Position numbers and translations under genes: made by a program
Shown here: positions 46,132 through 57,765 of the stretch, piece by piece
Layout: every line of letters begins with the position of its first letter
Numbering within the stretch: position 1 is the stretch's first letter
Notes under the pieces: generated by a model
What the model was told of the DNA's origin: nothing
Database searches by the model: none
What the model saw: only the letters and a program-made list of their open reading frames with translations
DNA from: Streptococcus uberis
Lineage (GTDB): Bacteria > Bacillota > Bacilli > Lactobacillales > Streptococcaceae
Assembly (NCBI RefSeq): GCF_900475595.1
Contig: NZ_LS483397.1
Span: 1,831,001-1,895,000, forward strand
DNA: 64,000 nt
Direction: 5' to 3'

Positions 46132-48027
46132 TTACCAAATAATAACGCGATCTTCAGGCGCTCTCCACATAAAGTCACCTTCTGAAATTCCAAATGTTTG
46201 ATGAAATTCTTCAAAATTTGTTAATGTCACATTAGTTCGCCATTCTCCAGGTGCATGAACATCAACACTAGCCATCATTTGCATAAATTCTTCACGCGCT
46301 TTCATACGCCAGATGCGTGCGAAGTTAATAAAGAAATCGCGAGCAGAAAAGTCATTTTCTTTTTTAGCAGCCTCTAGAGCACAAGCGACACCGCCCAAAT
46401 CAGCTACATTTTCAGAAACAGTTAACTTACCATTAACTTTCGCACCATAGGAATCAAGGCCATCAAATTGTTCAACGACTTTATCTGTTCTTTGCTTGAA
46501 GGCTGCATAATCTGATTCTGTCCACCAATCATGTAAACTACCATTCTCATCAAAAGAAGCACCATTAGTATCAAAGGCATGGGAAATTTCGTGCGCAATG
46601 ACAGCACCAATACCACCATAATTTGCCGACGAACTTTGATTTAAAGAATAGAAAGGTGCTTGTAAAATAGCTGCCGGGAATACAATTTGATTCTGTTGAG
46701 GGTCATAATAAGCATTTACCATATGCGCAGGCATATGCCATTCAGTGCGGTCTACAGGCTTATTCCATTTACTCCAACTATGGGCGATGGAAATTTGAGC
46801 CAACCTTTGTGCATTTTCAACTAGAGACAGATTATCATCGATGATTTTTTTAGAGTAGGTTTCAGGCAATTTCTCTGGATAGCCAATATGAGGTGTAATG
46901 ACATTTAATTTCACAATAGCTTTCTCACGTGTTGATTCTTCCAGCCAATCGGCCTTTTCTAAACGTGATTTGTAAACCTCAATCATCGTTGCCACTTTAC
47001 TCTCGACATCTGCTTTTGCTTCAGCAGAAAAATGTCTATTCGCATACCACAAGCCTAAAGCTTGGTTGTATGGCCCTTGTGCCAGATAAAAAGCTGCTTT
47101 TTTCTTATCCATGGCCTGAGGAGTACCAGAAAGGGCACGACCATAAGTTCCAGATTCGACTCGAATATCATCCGTCAGATAAGCATTGTAGGCATTAGCA
47201 GCTTCAATGACAAGATCCGCTTTAATCAGGTCCCAATTTTTTTCAGAGTAAAACTCTGCAGCATAGTCTGTCCAAAAACGTTCCTCCGGCACAATCACTT
47301 TATCAGGTATTTGACCTAGGATTTTTTGGAAAATAGCATCCAAAGGTAGCTCAGGAGCTAATTGCGTGAATTCTTGCCAGTCATATGGGTGGTATAGTTT
47401 CACATACTCTGAAGATTCCTCACGAGATAAAACAAATGCCGCCAATTTAGAATCCAATTGCAAAGCCTTGTCCAATAAATCAGAAATTTCTTCAGCAGAA
47501 AAACCAACTTTAGCCAACAGTTTTTCCTGAGACTGACGCCAAACGCCACGAAGTTCCTCCGCTTTTTCATGACCTTCCTCATAATAGGTCGTATCAGGTA
47601 GGAGAATAGAAGGTGCTTCAGCCCAAAGAACATTTAATTTAGCATTCATAAAGTCTGGAGCAACACCAAATGGGAATAGATTGGGTTTACCAAGCAATTC
47701 AAAATCAGCTATTTTAGAAGCAAATTCTTTAAATGAACTTAAAGATTGATATTCTTTAATCAAAGGAAGTACTGGGGCAACGCCTACCTCTTCTCTTTTA
47801 GCGTAATCTGAAGTTAACTGATGTAACTTGATGAAATTCTTTAATACAGGATCATCCGGTAAGTTTTCCCCATCTAACCACTGATCTGTCGTCTTTAGCA
47901 TTAATGATTCAATCTCATCAGCTAAATCTGAAAAACCTCCCGTTCTAGGCTTATCATCAGGAATAACAGCTGAAGCAGCCCACTCGCCATTCACAGCATC
48001 ATAAAAATTTTCTTTGTAATCGACCAT
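46132..48027 (-). CDS. pepO: M13 family zinc endopeptidase PepO
   Basis: The 631-residue neprilysin-type metallopeptidase has VIAHEISHAFD (HExxH, about 480), the third ligand in ENVADLGGVACALE and the terminal RVIIW typical of M13. It starts without a signal peptide. The frame opens at 48048, but the ATG at 48027 has AAAGGAG seven bases upstream. It degrades oligopeptides. A TACAAT -10 lies about 65 bases upstream with a weak -35. Confidence 0.95.
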   Translation of the reverse strand: MVDYKENFYDAVNGEWAASAVIPDDKPRTGGFSDLADEIESLMLKTTDQWLDGENLPDDPVLKNFIKLHQLTSDYAKREEVGVAPVLPLIKEYQSLSSFKEFASKIADFELLGKPNLFPFGVAPDFMNAKLNVLWAEAPSILLPDTTYYEEGHEKAEELRGVWRQSQEKLLAKVGFSAEEISDLLDKALQLDSKLAAFVLSREESSEYVKLYHPYDWQEFTQLAPELPLDAIFQKILGQIPDKVIVPEERFWTDYAAEFYSEKNWDLIKADLVIEAANAYNAYLTDDIRVESGTYGRALSGTPQAMDKKKAAFYLAQGPYNQALGLWYANRHFSAEAKADVESKVATMIEVYKSRLEKADWLEESTREKAIVKLNVITPHIGYPEKLPETYSKKIIDDNLSLVENAQRLAQISIAHSWSKWNKPVDRTEWHMPAHMVNAYYDPQQNQIVFPAAILQAPFYSLNQSSSANYGGIGAVIAHEISHAFDTNGASFDENGSLHDWWTESDYAAFKQRTDKVVEQFDGLDSYGAKVNGKLTVSENVADLGGVACALEAAKKENDFSARDFFINFARIWRMKAREEFMQMMASVDVHAPGEWRTNVTLTNFEEFHQTFGISEGDFMWRAPEDRVIIW

Positions 48028-48118
48028 ACAATCTCCTTTCACTTTCATACATGTCGCAATCGTAATCTCTTACATTGTATCAAAAAAGCCCCTAATATGC
48101 ACTTTCTGTATAAACCAA

Positions 48119-48148
48119 AAAACAAACACTTCTTTTAGTGTTTGTTTT
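48119..48148 (-). terminator. Terminator after the PTS-transketolase operon
   Basis: AAAACAAACACT / AGTGTTTGTTTT arms (48119-48130, 48137-48148) end the operon. Confidence 0.9.
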
Positions 48149-48155
48149 GGCATTT

Positions 48156-49085
48156 TTAGTTTTGACTTAAGTCTTTTAGTTTTTGGTAAAGGTGCTTTTG
48201 CGATAGGCCGTAATGATCTAAGAGGTAGTCTTTTTGTCCAACTTGTCCAAAAGACTCCTGAACACCCATTTTGAAGATTGGGGTCTGTGTTTCCTGACTT
48301 AACAAGTCAGAAATAGCGCTCCCAATACCTCCAATGACATTGTGATTTTCAAAAGTAAGGATTGTTTTGCCAATCAGTTGCTCTTTTAAATCTTCTGGAA
48401 GAGGTTTAATACGAAAGAGATCAATGAGACCTACTTTAATACCTTCCTCAGCAAGTTTATCAATAACTTCCATTGCTTCTGCAACCATGATGCCAGAAGC
48501 AACCACTACAATATCTTCACCTGGTCTTAAGGTGATGTAGCCTTTTTTGAAATCTTCTTGTCCATCATAAATTGGTTTAGGAGCTTTCCGCGTTGTCCGA
48601 ATGTAGGATAACCCTTCTAAATCCAGAGTTTCTTTCAGCACTGCTTCAAATTGAATATCATCACTCACTTCAAATACAGTAGCCTTAGGGATTAATCTGA
48701 TTAATCCTAATTCTTCGAATGGCATGTGCGTTCCACCATTCATTTCAGCTGTTACTCCAGCATCTGAACCCACAATGGTAGCTTTTAACTGGGCATAGCC
48801 TAAAGAAACAAATAGTTGATCAAAAACACGACGACTTGCAAATGGACCAAAGGTGTGCACATAGGGATGGAAACCTTTAACAGAAAGACCAGCAGCTAAA
48901 CCTACCATTTGCGCTTCCATAATACCAAGATTAACATAACGTTTCCCAAAATCTGCTGCTAGGCTATTGGTTGACATCGAACTTGATAAATCTGCTTCTA
49001 AGACAAGTAAGTCTTTATGGGTGTTATTGGCTTCTTTTAAAAAGTCACGATATACATGGCGCATTTCTTTACTGTTTCTCGTCAT
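48156..49085 (-). CDS. Transketolase, C-terminal subunit
   Basis: The 309-residue subunit supplies the pyrimidine-binding and C-terminal domains of a split transketolase. It has the catalytic-glutamate segment NLGIMEAQMVGLAAGL (about 51-66), the SDAGVTAEMNGGTHMP loop and GIGSAISDLLS. Its ATG overlaps the stop of the N-terminal subunit by four bases (ATGA). It forms an alpha2beta2-type enzyme with its partner by family analogy. It is the last gene of the PTS operon and moves two-carbon units between sugar phosphates, acting on whatever the PTS imports. Confidence 0.92.
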   Translation of the reverse strand: MTRNSKEMRHVYRDFLKEANNTHKDLLVLEADLSSSMSTNSLAADFGKRYVNLGIMEAQMVGLAAGLSVKGFHPYVHTFGPFASRRVFDQLFVSLGYAQLKATIVGSDAGVTAEMNGGTHMPFEELGLIRLIPKATVFEVSDDIQFEAVLKETLDLEGLSYIRTTRKAPKPIYDGQEDFKKGYITLRPGEDIVVVASGIMVAEAMEVIDKLAEEGIKVGLIDLFRIKPLPEDLKEQLIGKTILTFENHNVIGGIGSAISDLLSQETQTPIFKMGVQESFGQVGQKDYLLDHYGLSQKHLYQKLKDLSQN

Positions 49086-49939
49086 TCTATCACCCCCATT
49101 TGCTGTTGCATACCTTTAACAATTTCTTCCAGCATCGCTTTTTCACTCTGACTTGGACGTAAATGATGGTTTGATGCCATGCTTTCAATTTCTTTGACGC
49201 CTTGGCCTTTGACCGTATCGAGAACAATACATTTTGGTTTTTCTGAAGCGCTATTTTTGAAATCCATTAGAGCTTGATGGATAGCTGTGATATTTTGACC
49301 ATCAACTCGTATAGCCTCAAAACCAAAGGCTTCAAATTTAGCTACAAAATCCCCACTTTGACAAATGTCTGATGTTAATCCATCTAACTGTTTTTTGTTA
49401 TCATCAACGAAAACAATGAGATTTGATAATTTTTGATGGGCAGCAAATTGGATAGCCTCCCAACATTGACCCTCATTTAACTCTCCATCACCAACAATGG
49501 TATAGGTTACAAAGGGCTCCTGGTTTATTTTTTGACCATATGCAATTCCTGTAGCTGCACTAATCCCCTGTCCTAATGAACCGGTTGTCATATCCACACC
49601 AGGCGTCAAATTACGATCTGGATGGGAAGGAAGACGCGTTCCATTCGTATTTAAAGAGAATAAAAACGATTTGTCAAAAAAGCCTTTTAGATATAGGGTA
49701 CTGTATAAAGCTGGCCCAGCATGACCCTTCGATAAGACAAAATAATCCCGTTCTTTTTCCGCAAATAGTTCTGGCGTCATTGGCATGACGTCTCCATAGA
49801 GAACTGCTAAAGTTTCTACAATCGAAAGACTTCCTCCATAATGACCAAAGCCAAGATGATTAAGACTTTCGAGAATCGTCAAGCGAATTTGATTCGCAAA
49901 AACTTGTAATTCTTGTAATTTATCTTCGCTTAAAGGCAT
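49082..49939 (-). CDS. Transketolase, N-terminal subunit
   Basis: The 285-residue thiamine-diphosphate-binding half has GHYGGSLSIVETLAVLYG, DYFVLSKGHAGPALY, MTTGSLGQGISAATGIAYG and the ThDP motif GDGELNEGQCWEAIQFAA...NLIVFVDDN. A strong AAGGAGG precedes the ATG. It lies two bases after the EIIC gene, so sugar uptake and transketolase are translated together. Confidence 0.93.
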   Translation of the reverse strand: MPLSEDKLQELQVFANQIRLTILESLNHLGFGHYGGSLSIVETLAVLYGDVMPMTPELFAEKERDYFVLSKGHAGPALYSTLYLKGFFDKSFLFSLNTNGTRLPSHPDRNLTPGVDMTTGSLGQGISAATGIAYGQKINQEPFVTYTIVGDGELNEGQCWEAIQFAAHQKLSNLIVFVDDNKKQLDGLTSDICQSGDFVAKFEAFGFEAIRVDGQNITAIHQALMDFKNSASEKPKCIVLDTVKGQGVKEIESMASNHHLRPSQSEKAMLEEIVKGMQQQMGVIE

Positions 49940-49941
49940 TC

Positions 49942-51285
49942 TTATACCTCCTTAGTTTTCTCTTTACCAATAAATGATACAAGTACTAATCCCACTAAAA
50001 TGGCAACTAGACCGATAGCAATGGTCATTGAACCTCCCATTTTGTTGAGAGCTCCTAAAATAATACCAGTCAAACCGAAATCAGCATCTGAGAAGGTAGA
50101 GCCTTCAAATCCAAGACCACCGAGAACAGGCATTAAGAAAATTGGAAGGTAACTAATAAGGACACCTTGCATAAAGGCACCCACTGTAGCACCTTTAACG
50201 CCACCAGAAGCATTTCCGATAACACCAGCTGTAGCACCACAGAAGAAGTGAGGGACAACACCTGGAAGAATAACTGTTGTTCCCGTTAAGATCATAATAG
50301 CCATACTCACCAAGCCACCCGCAAAACTTGAAATGAAACCAATAAGAACAGCATTAGGGGCATATGGATAGACAATTGGACAATCCAAGGCTGGTTTTGA
50401 ATTTGGAACCAATTTTTCAGAAATACCTTTGAAAGCAGGAACAATTTCACCTAAAATGAGACGAACACCTGCAAGAATAACGAATACACCAGCTGCAAAT
50501 TGACCAGCTAATTGCAAAGCAAATACAAGTCCATCTGTTCCATTACTCAACTCCTTAGCAATCCAAGCAGGACCAGCAAAAATAGCTACGATCAAGTAGA
50601 TAATTGTCATTGAAATCGTAATACTAACAGTACTATCTCTTAAGAACGCTAAACTCTTTGGAAAATGGATATCTTCTGTTGATTTAGATTTATCACCAAC
50701 TAGATTACCAACAAAACCACTTAAAAAATAACCTAGAGAACTAAAATGTCCTAAGGCAACCTTATCATTGCCCGTTAATTGAATCATGTATTTTTGGACA
50801 AAAGCTGGGGATACACTCATAATAATCCCTAATGCTAACCCTCCAAAAATAATTAAGGAGATTGATGTGAAGCCTGACACTGTCATAATCACAGCAATCA
50901 TACATGCCATATAAAGCGTATGATGACCTGTTAAGAAAATGTATTTAAATTTTGTGAAGCGTGCAATCAAAATATTGAAAATCATCCCTGCAAACATGAT
51001 GAGAGCTGTCGCTGAACCATATTTCGTGAGTGCTACCGCTACAATTGCCTCATTATTTGGCACAACACCTGATAAATGAAAAGCATGTTCAAACATGGTT
51101 CCAAATGGGTTTAAAGAACTTTGAATAATACCAGCACCACCTGATACAACTAGGAAACCAACAAAGGTTTTAATACCACCTTTTACAATTTCTGGCAGAG
51201 CTTTTTTCTGTAAAAGCAGACCAATAATAGCAATAAGTGCTACTAAAATGGCTGGTGTACTAGCGATATCAACTAAAAATTTCAT
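49942..51285 (-). CDS. PTS EIIC permease, ascorbate (SgaT/UlaA) family, second copy
   Basis: The 447-residue polytopic membrane protein shares the SgaT/UlaA fold with ulaA: the start LVDIASTPAILVALIAIIGLLLQKKALPE, the segments GGIKTFVGFLVVSGGAG, TGHHTLYMACMIA, GHFSSLGYFLSGF and FCGATAGVIGNASGGVKGA. It is only distantly similar to ulaA. The transported compound is unknown: the operon lacks ulaD/E/F-type genes and carries transketolase, pointing to a pentose, pentitol or ketose. Confidence 0.85.
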   Translation of the reverse strand: MKFLVDIASTPAILVALIAIIGLLLQKKALPEIVKGGIKTFVGFLVVSGGAGIIQSSLNPFGTMFEHAFHLSGVVPNNEAIVAVALTKYGSATALIMFAGMIFNILIARFTKFKYIFLTGHHTLYMACMIAVIMTVSGFTSISLIIFGGLALGIIMSVSPAFVQKYMIQLTGNDKVALGHFSSLGYFLSGFVGNLVGDKSKSTEDIHFPKSLAFLRDSTVSITISMTIIYLIVAIFAGPAWIAKELSNGTDGLVFALQLAGQFAAGVFVILAGVRLILGEIVPAFKGISEKLVPNSKPALDCPIVYPYAPNAVLIGFISSFAGGLVSMAIMILTGTTVILPGVVPHFFCGATAGVIGNASGGVKGATVGAFMQGVLISYLPIFLMPVLGGLGFEGSTFSDADFGLTGIILGALNKMGGSMTIAIGLVAILVGLVLVSFIGKEKTKEV

Positions 51286-51297
51286 TCTTTTATCCTC

Positions 51298-51582
51298 CTA
51301 GATAAGCCCTTTTTCTTGGCAAATACTTGTTACTAAAGCCCTTAATTCATCCATATCAATAATGCTGTTCAAAATGCGAACATCACCAAGATGGCCAGCC
51401 GAATCCTCCAAGTCACGACCTACAATCCAAACATCTGCCGCAGATGGATCAGCCCCACCCAAATCATAATGTTCCACCTCAACGGAATCAACACCTAACT
51501 CTTTTAAAATGGATTCAATATTCATTTGAACCATGAAACTAGATCCTAAACCTGATCCACATGCTGTACCAATTCTTAACAT
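51298..51582 (-). CDS. PTS EIIB component, ascorbate/galactitol type
   Basis: The 94-residue phosphocarrier has MLRIGTACGSGLGSSFMVQM with the phosphocysteine at Cys8. The open frame extends to 51639 inside the regulator gene; the ATG at 51582 follows AGGAGG and is the family start. The EIIB overlaps its upstream gene's end by less than a codon's distance, so translation is coupled. Confidence 0.9.
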   Translation of the reverse strand: MLRIGTACGSGLGSSFMVQMNIESILKELGVDSVEVEHYDLGGADPSAADVWIVGRDLEDSAGHLGDVRILNSIIDMDELRALVTSICQEKGLI

Positions 51583-51586
51583 ATTC

Positions 51587-53629
51587 CTATGCCTCCTGTT
51601 TAATAATTTCTTTAATATCTTGATAAGAACGAGATGCAATTAATGCATTGACATTTTCCTTATCCCTTAAAATAGTCGTTAAATGAGATAAAGCTTTGAG
51701 ATGGGTCTCATTGTCAATTGCCGCAATGCAAATGAGTAAGTAAATTTCTTGCTTGGGATCGTCAAGCAAATAAACTGGGTTTTCTAAAACCAACATGCTC
51801 ATACCAACGGACTGAACACCATCCTCAGGCCTAGCGTGAGGAATGGCAATACCACTTCCTAGGTTTATAAAAGGTCCAAATTCTTCAACTTTAGAAATCA
51901 TTGCTTCTGGATAAGTCGACAAAATTTGTTCGCTATCCAGCAAAGGCTGAGCAGATAACCGAATAGCATCTTTCCAATTCAACCTTTGCGAAGAAACCCG
52001 GTAGGTCTTTTCTGTAATAAATTCATGTAACAAGGGACGATTATCCTTTCTTTTTTGATTTTGTCTTAAAAATGATCGCAAAGCAAAGCGTAGTTCTTTT
52101 TCATTAGAAACCGTAGCATATTGTGAAATCACTTTAACCAGTTGTTCAATTTCCAAATCCTGGGACATTTCCGGAAAATCCTGATGAACCAGCTCCATCA
52201 ATTGATAAGATTGGTCATCTGTCATCGTCATTGAGACAAGGTAAGACGGTTTTTTACTTGTCATAGCAACAGTGGAAAAAATCATATCATAACAACTATC
52301 CGACATGGTTTTTAATTGGTCAATCCTTGATATCCCTCTAAAGGTGATATTAGGAAATAAAAGACGTAAATTTTCCTTAATGATAAGCGAGGAACTAAGA
52401 CCATTTGGACAGATAATCACAGCCGTGTAGGCTTTTTTCTGACTATCTGAACCCGCTTTTTTCAAATAACCACCAAAATGCAAAACAAAGTAAGCCACTT
52501 CACTATCTGGTAAGGCAAAGCCCAAAGTATCCGACAAGGGTTGCAAAGACTCTTTCACCAAAGCAAATAAATCACTATAATTTTTCTTGATACGTTCCGT
52601 ATAGGTGTTGTCATTCGGTAATCCATACCTCAAACGGTAGTATGCCGGAATCAGATGCCTCTGCACATTTTCTGTTAACTCTTCCCTATTTTTAAACTGC
52701 AAAATTGAAATCTCTTGCATATTATCAATAATGGCCTCAGTTAAAGAATGGAAAAAAGCATTAGTGAACTCCCCTTCTCCCTCAAAGCAAGCCGCTAATA
52801 AAAGCGAAAAGTAGCCACAGTCCTGTGCACTTAAAGTAATTTTTTGACCCATTTGCTGTTCAATACTTGTCACCAAAAGTGTGGTCAAATCCATCAACTG
52901 TTCGGAAATTGCCAAAGGCTCTTCAAACACATGTTGAACATCTCTTTGATAACGACAGATAATGAAAATGATACTATAGAGACACTCGGCCAAACGATCA
53001 ATAATTGGCGTCATGTGAAAGGTGTGATAATAATCCTTGGCGCGCTGAGCGATATCCTCATATGAAACAGGATATGACCATGCTGTTAGCACATAATCTA
53101 GTGCCCATAGACCAAACGAAGACTTTAATAAAGAACTGATAACGGCAATAGCCATTCTATGTTTTGACAGCTCATCTCCAACCAGACAATAACCTTTTGT
53201 CCTCGTATATCGTAGTTCGAGATTATAATCAGTCATCATATCCCGCAAGGCCTTAATATCAGCTAAAGTTGTATTTTTACTAACCTTTAAAAAGTCCTGA
53301 TAATGATTATTTGAGACAAAATCTCTACGACAAAAGGTATAAAGATAAATCAAATGCACACGATCATTCTGAGGAAGGTAAACCTGGCTTTGATTTAAGA
53401 TATCCACTATCTTCGATGTATCCCTCCGAACATCCAGAGGGATACGGTAACCACTATGTGACTTTATCAAAGCACCATAACCATTAGTTGTTAGAAAATG
53501 ATTGATGGTTTCAATGCATTCTTTGATTTCCTTAAGTGAAAATTTTGTTTTTAGTGTTAATTCATATAATGATAAATCCGGATTTATCATTAAGGTCACT
53601 AAAACAACTACCGCTTTATTATCGACCAT
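51587..53629 (-). CDS. PRD transcriptional regulator with fused EIIB-like and EIIA domains
   Basis: The 680-residue BglG/MtlR-type activator has N-terminal helix-turn-helix segments (about 1-65 and 110-135), two PRDs (about 185-290 and 300-400), an EIIB-like domain (about 405-500, VIICPNGLSSSLIIKENL) and a C-terminal EIIA(Fru/Mtl) domain (about 535-680) with the phosphohistidine in GIAIPHARPEDG. No free EIIA gene is present in the operon, so the regulator's own EIIA may supply the transporter. It is the first gene of the operon, reading from a TTGACA region (53703-53708) without a good -10. Confidence 0.88.
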   Translation of the reverse strand: MVDNKAVVVLVTLMINPDLSLYELTLKTKFSLKEIKECIETINHFLTTNGYGALIKSHSGYRIPLDVRRDTSKIVDILNQSQVYLPQNDRVHLIYLYTFCRRDFVSNNHYQDFLKVSKNTTLADIKALRDMMTDYNLELRYTRTKGYCLVGDELSKHRMAIAVISSLLKSSFGLWALDYVLTAWSYPVSYEDIAQRAKDYYHTFHMTPIIDRLAECLYSIIFIICRYQRDVQHVFEEPLAISEQLMDLTTLLVTSIEQQMGQKITLSAQDCGYFSLLLAACFEGEGEFTNAFFHSLTEAIIDNMQEISILQFKNREELTENVQRHLIPAYYRLRYGLPNDNTYTERIKKNYSDLFALVKESLQPLSDTLGFALPDSEVAYFVLHFGGYLKKAGSDSQKKAYTAVIICPNGLSSSLIIKENLRLLFPNITFRGISRIDQLKTMSDSCYDMIFSTVAMTSKKPSYLVSMTMTDDQSYQLMELVHQDFPEMSQDLEIEQLVKVISQYATVSNEKELRFALRSFLRQNQKRKDNRPLLHEFITEKTYRVSSQRLNWKDAIRLSAQPLLDSEQILSTYPEAMISKVEEFGPFINLGSGIAIPHARPEDGVQSVGMSMLVLENPVYLLDDPKQEIYLLICIAAIDNETHLKALSHLTTILRDKENVNALIASRSYQDIKEIIKQEA

Positions 53630-53657
53630 TCTATTTCCTTTCTATAAACCATTCTAC

Positions 53658-53671
53658 CGAAAACGGTTACA
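53658..53671 (-). promoter_or_regulatory. cre-like site before the PTS-transketolase operon
   Basis: TGTAACCGTTTTCG on the minus strand matches the CcpA consensus TGNAANCGNWNNCW except for the last base. It lies about 30 bases upstream of the regulator gene. Confidence 0.6.
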
Positions 53672-53692
53672 CGAAACTAGTCCTATTTGAGC

Positions 53693-53708
53693 ACAATTTT
53701 ATTGTCAA
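53693..53708 (-). promoter_or_regulatory. Dyad at the -35 region of the PTS-transketolase operon
   Basis: ACAAT-TTT-ATTGT (53693-53705) overlaps a perfect TTGACA (53703-53708, minus strand). No consensus -10 lies 17 bases on, so an activator may be needed. Confidence 0.4.
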
Positions 53709-53815
53709 TAATCACTTCTCACCTTGTGCTTATCTTTCAAAAAGCTAGTAAGGTTCTAAGTACTAACTCCTTTAGTCTATCAAAGTTTTTATAAGATGAC
53801 TTTTGAATACAAAAA

Positions 53816-53844
53816 AAAGACTTTAGAAAATCTCTAAAGTCTTT
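53816..53844. terminator. Terminator after treC
   Basis: A perfect 12-bp inverted repeat AAAGACTTTAGA/TCTAAAGTCTTT ends in a long T-run on the minus strand. Confidence 0.9.
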
Positions 53845-53861
53845 AAGTTTTTAACAGCCCT

Positions 53862-55493
53862 CTACTTTACCAAAATAGCTAGAGTCTGATAGGCTTTTAA
53901 AACAACAGAATCCCCAATAATATCTTGATCAAGATCATAGTTACTGATTAACACCTCACCCTGACGATAGTCAATTGGGAGCTGGACACTTGCTTCTTGA
54001 GGGTAAAAATTATTCAAGACCAGTAATTTTTGCCCATTACGTGTTCTTTCAAAGGCATAAACACGTTTACTATCTTTTAGGGCAGCCTTATAGTCACCTT
54101 CAGCAATAATAGGAAGCTCTTTGCGCAACTGAATGAGTTTTTGATAGAATGGGAAAATCTTACCATTTTTTTCAGCTTCCACATTGATCTTAGAATAGGA
54201 TTTTCCAACTTTCAACCATGGTGTTCCTTGCGTAAAACCAGCATGTTCACTTGCATCCCATTGCATTGGTGTACGGGAATTGTCCCGTGACTTAGCCTTA
54301 ATAATGTTAAAGGCTTCTTCTGGCGATTTACCTTGATCCAATAACATGCGATAAGCATTCAAACTTTCGACATCCACATAGTCATCCATGCTATCATAAT
54401 CTGGATCGATCATACCAATTTCTTCTCCCATGTAAATGTAAGGAGTTCCGCGTGAAAGATGAATAGAAGCCGCTAGCATAGTAGCTCCCTCATTTCGGAA
54501 GTTTTCAACATCCACAAATCGATTCAAAGCACGTGGTTGATCATGATTATTGTAGAAAAGAGCATTCCAACCATTTCCTTCACTCATACCTTCACCCCAG
54601 GAATGGAAGAGATCTCGTAAAGAAATAAAATCAAAATCCATGATGGTCCATTTTTGCCCATCTTGATAGTCAACTTTCAAATGATGGAAGTTAAAAGCCA
54701 TTGATAGTTCTTCACGCTCTGGCGCAGTATAAAGAATACAATTTTCAATAGTCGTTGCTGACATTTCACCAACTGTCATGAAGGAATCATCCTGACCAAA
54801 GCTTGCTTGGTTCATCATTTTCAAATAGTCATGCGTAATTGGCTTATCTGTATAGGCAGGTTTGCCATCATTAATAGCACAATTTTCCAAAACCTCATCT
54901 TTCCCAATTAAATTGATAACATCAAAACGGAAACCTTTAACGCCTTTATCACGCCAGAAGTTAACCACCTTAAATAATTCTTCCCGGACATTAGGATTAC
55001 GCCAGTTTAAATCGGCTTGGGTAACATCAAACAAATGCAAATAGTATTTACCAGTGTCACCAAATGGTGCCCAAGCATTCCCACCGAATTTTGAAACCCA
55101 GTCTGTAGGTTCATCTCTTAAAATAAAGAAATCTAGATAATATGGATCTCCAGCTAAAGCTTTTTGGAACCATTCATGCTCAGTTGAACAGTGATTTAAA
55201 ACCATGTCCAACATGAAATCAATACCATTATCCTGCCCAACTTGAATCATTTCTTCAAAGTCTGCCATGGTCCCAAAATCAGGATTTACAGCAGTATAGT
55301 CAGAGACGTCATAACCATTATCTCTTTGAGGACTTGGATAAAATGGATTCAACCAAACCATATCAATACCAAGTTCTTTTAAATAAGGGATTTTTTCTAT
55401 AATACCACGAAGATCTCCAACACCATTTCCAGTAGTATCTTTGTAAGATTTAGGATAAATCTGGTAAACTACTTTACGTTTATCAATAGTCAT
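53862..55493 (-). CDS. treC: Trehalose-6-phosphate hydrolase (alpha-phosphotrehalase)
   Basis: The 543-residue GH13 enzyme splits trehalose 6-phosphate into glucose and glucose 6-phosphate in the cytosol. Catalytic features are the nucleophile in GFRFDVINLIGKDE, the acid/base in FMTVGEMSATT and the stabiliser in FYNNHDQPRALNRF. It is paired with treB 67 bases upstream, and a hairpin lies between them. The genomic context separates it from other GH13 oligo-glucosidases. Confidence 0.93.
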   Translation of the reverse strand: MTIDKRKVVYQIYPKSYKDTTGNGVGDLRGIIEKIPYLKELGIDMVWLNPFYPSPQRDNGYDVSDYTAVNPDFGTMADFEEMIQVGQDNGIDFMLDMVLNHCSTEHEWFQKALAGDPYYLDFFILRDEPTDWVSKFGGNAWAPFGDTGKYYLHLFDVTQADLNWRNPNVREELFKVVNFWRDKGVKGFRFDVINLIGKDEVLENCAINDGKPAYTDKPITHDYLKMMNQASFGQDDSFMTVGEMSATTIENCILYTAPEREELSMAFNFHHLKVDYQDGQKWTIMDFDFISLRDLFHSWGEGMSEGNGWNALFYNNHDQPRALNRFVDVENFRNEGATMLAASIHLSRGTPYIYMGEEIGMIDPDYDSMDDYVDVESLNAYRMLLDQGKSPEEAFNIIKAKSRDNSRTPMQWDASEHAGFTQGTPWLKVGKSYSKINVEAEKNGKIFPFYQKLIQLRKELPIIAEGDYKAALKDSKRVYAFERTRNGQKLLVLNNFYPQEASVQLPIDYRQGEVLISNYDLDQDIIGDSVVLKAYQTLAILVK

Positions 55494-55517
55494 AACATTT
55501 CCTTCCTATAAATAGAT

Positions 55518-55542
55518 TCAGGAACTGAAAGTCAGTTCCTGA
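55518..55542 (-). other. Intercistronic stem-loop between treB and treC
   Basis: TCAGGAACTGA/TCAGTTCCTGA arms (55518-55528, 55532-55542) lack a following T-run, so this is more likely an mRNA processing or stability element than a terminator. Confidence 0.5.
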
Positions 55543-55560
55543 AGTTACTATAACATCACA

Positions 55561-57564
<2,004 letters not shown>

Positions 57565-57647
57565 TTATTCCTCCAATTACTTTCATTCTAGGAAGTAATT
57601 AAAATTAATTTTTGCAAATTCTAAAAAAGAATTTAACTTACAAATTA

Positions 57648-57676
57648 ATTGTAATCGATTCCAAATTTGTAGGCAA
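57648..57676 (-). promoter_or_regulatory. treB promoter overlapped by a perfect cre site
   Basis: TTGCCT (57671-57676), 17 bases, TACAAT (57648-57653) on the minus strand. TTGGAATCGATTACA (57650-57664) matches the full CcpA consensus WTGNAANCGNWNNCW and covers the -10. Confidence 0.85.
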
Positions 57677-57721
57677 GTTGTTTGTCTCAAAATATAGATT
57701 TTTTTTCATTTTTATGCTATC

Positions 57722-57733
57722 TTGTATGTAGAA
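57722..57733 (+). promoter_or_regulatory. TreR-operator-like sequence before treR
   Basis: TTGTATGTAGAA differs at two positions from the palindrome TTGTATATACAA known for Bacillus TreR. It lies at the putative treR -10/start region (-10 TATCTT at 57718-57723). Confidence 0.4.
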
Positions 57734-57765
57734 AAAAAGACAAGTTAGAAAGAGATTTTATTTGA

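Noticed and set aside
48156..49939. The two transketolase frames as one frameshifted gene
   Set aside because: The four-base ATGA overlap, the complete domain boundaries and the lengths match the known split N/C transketolase; no residues are missing.
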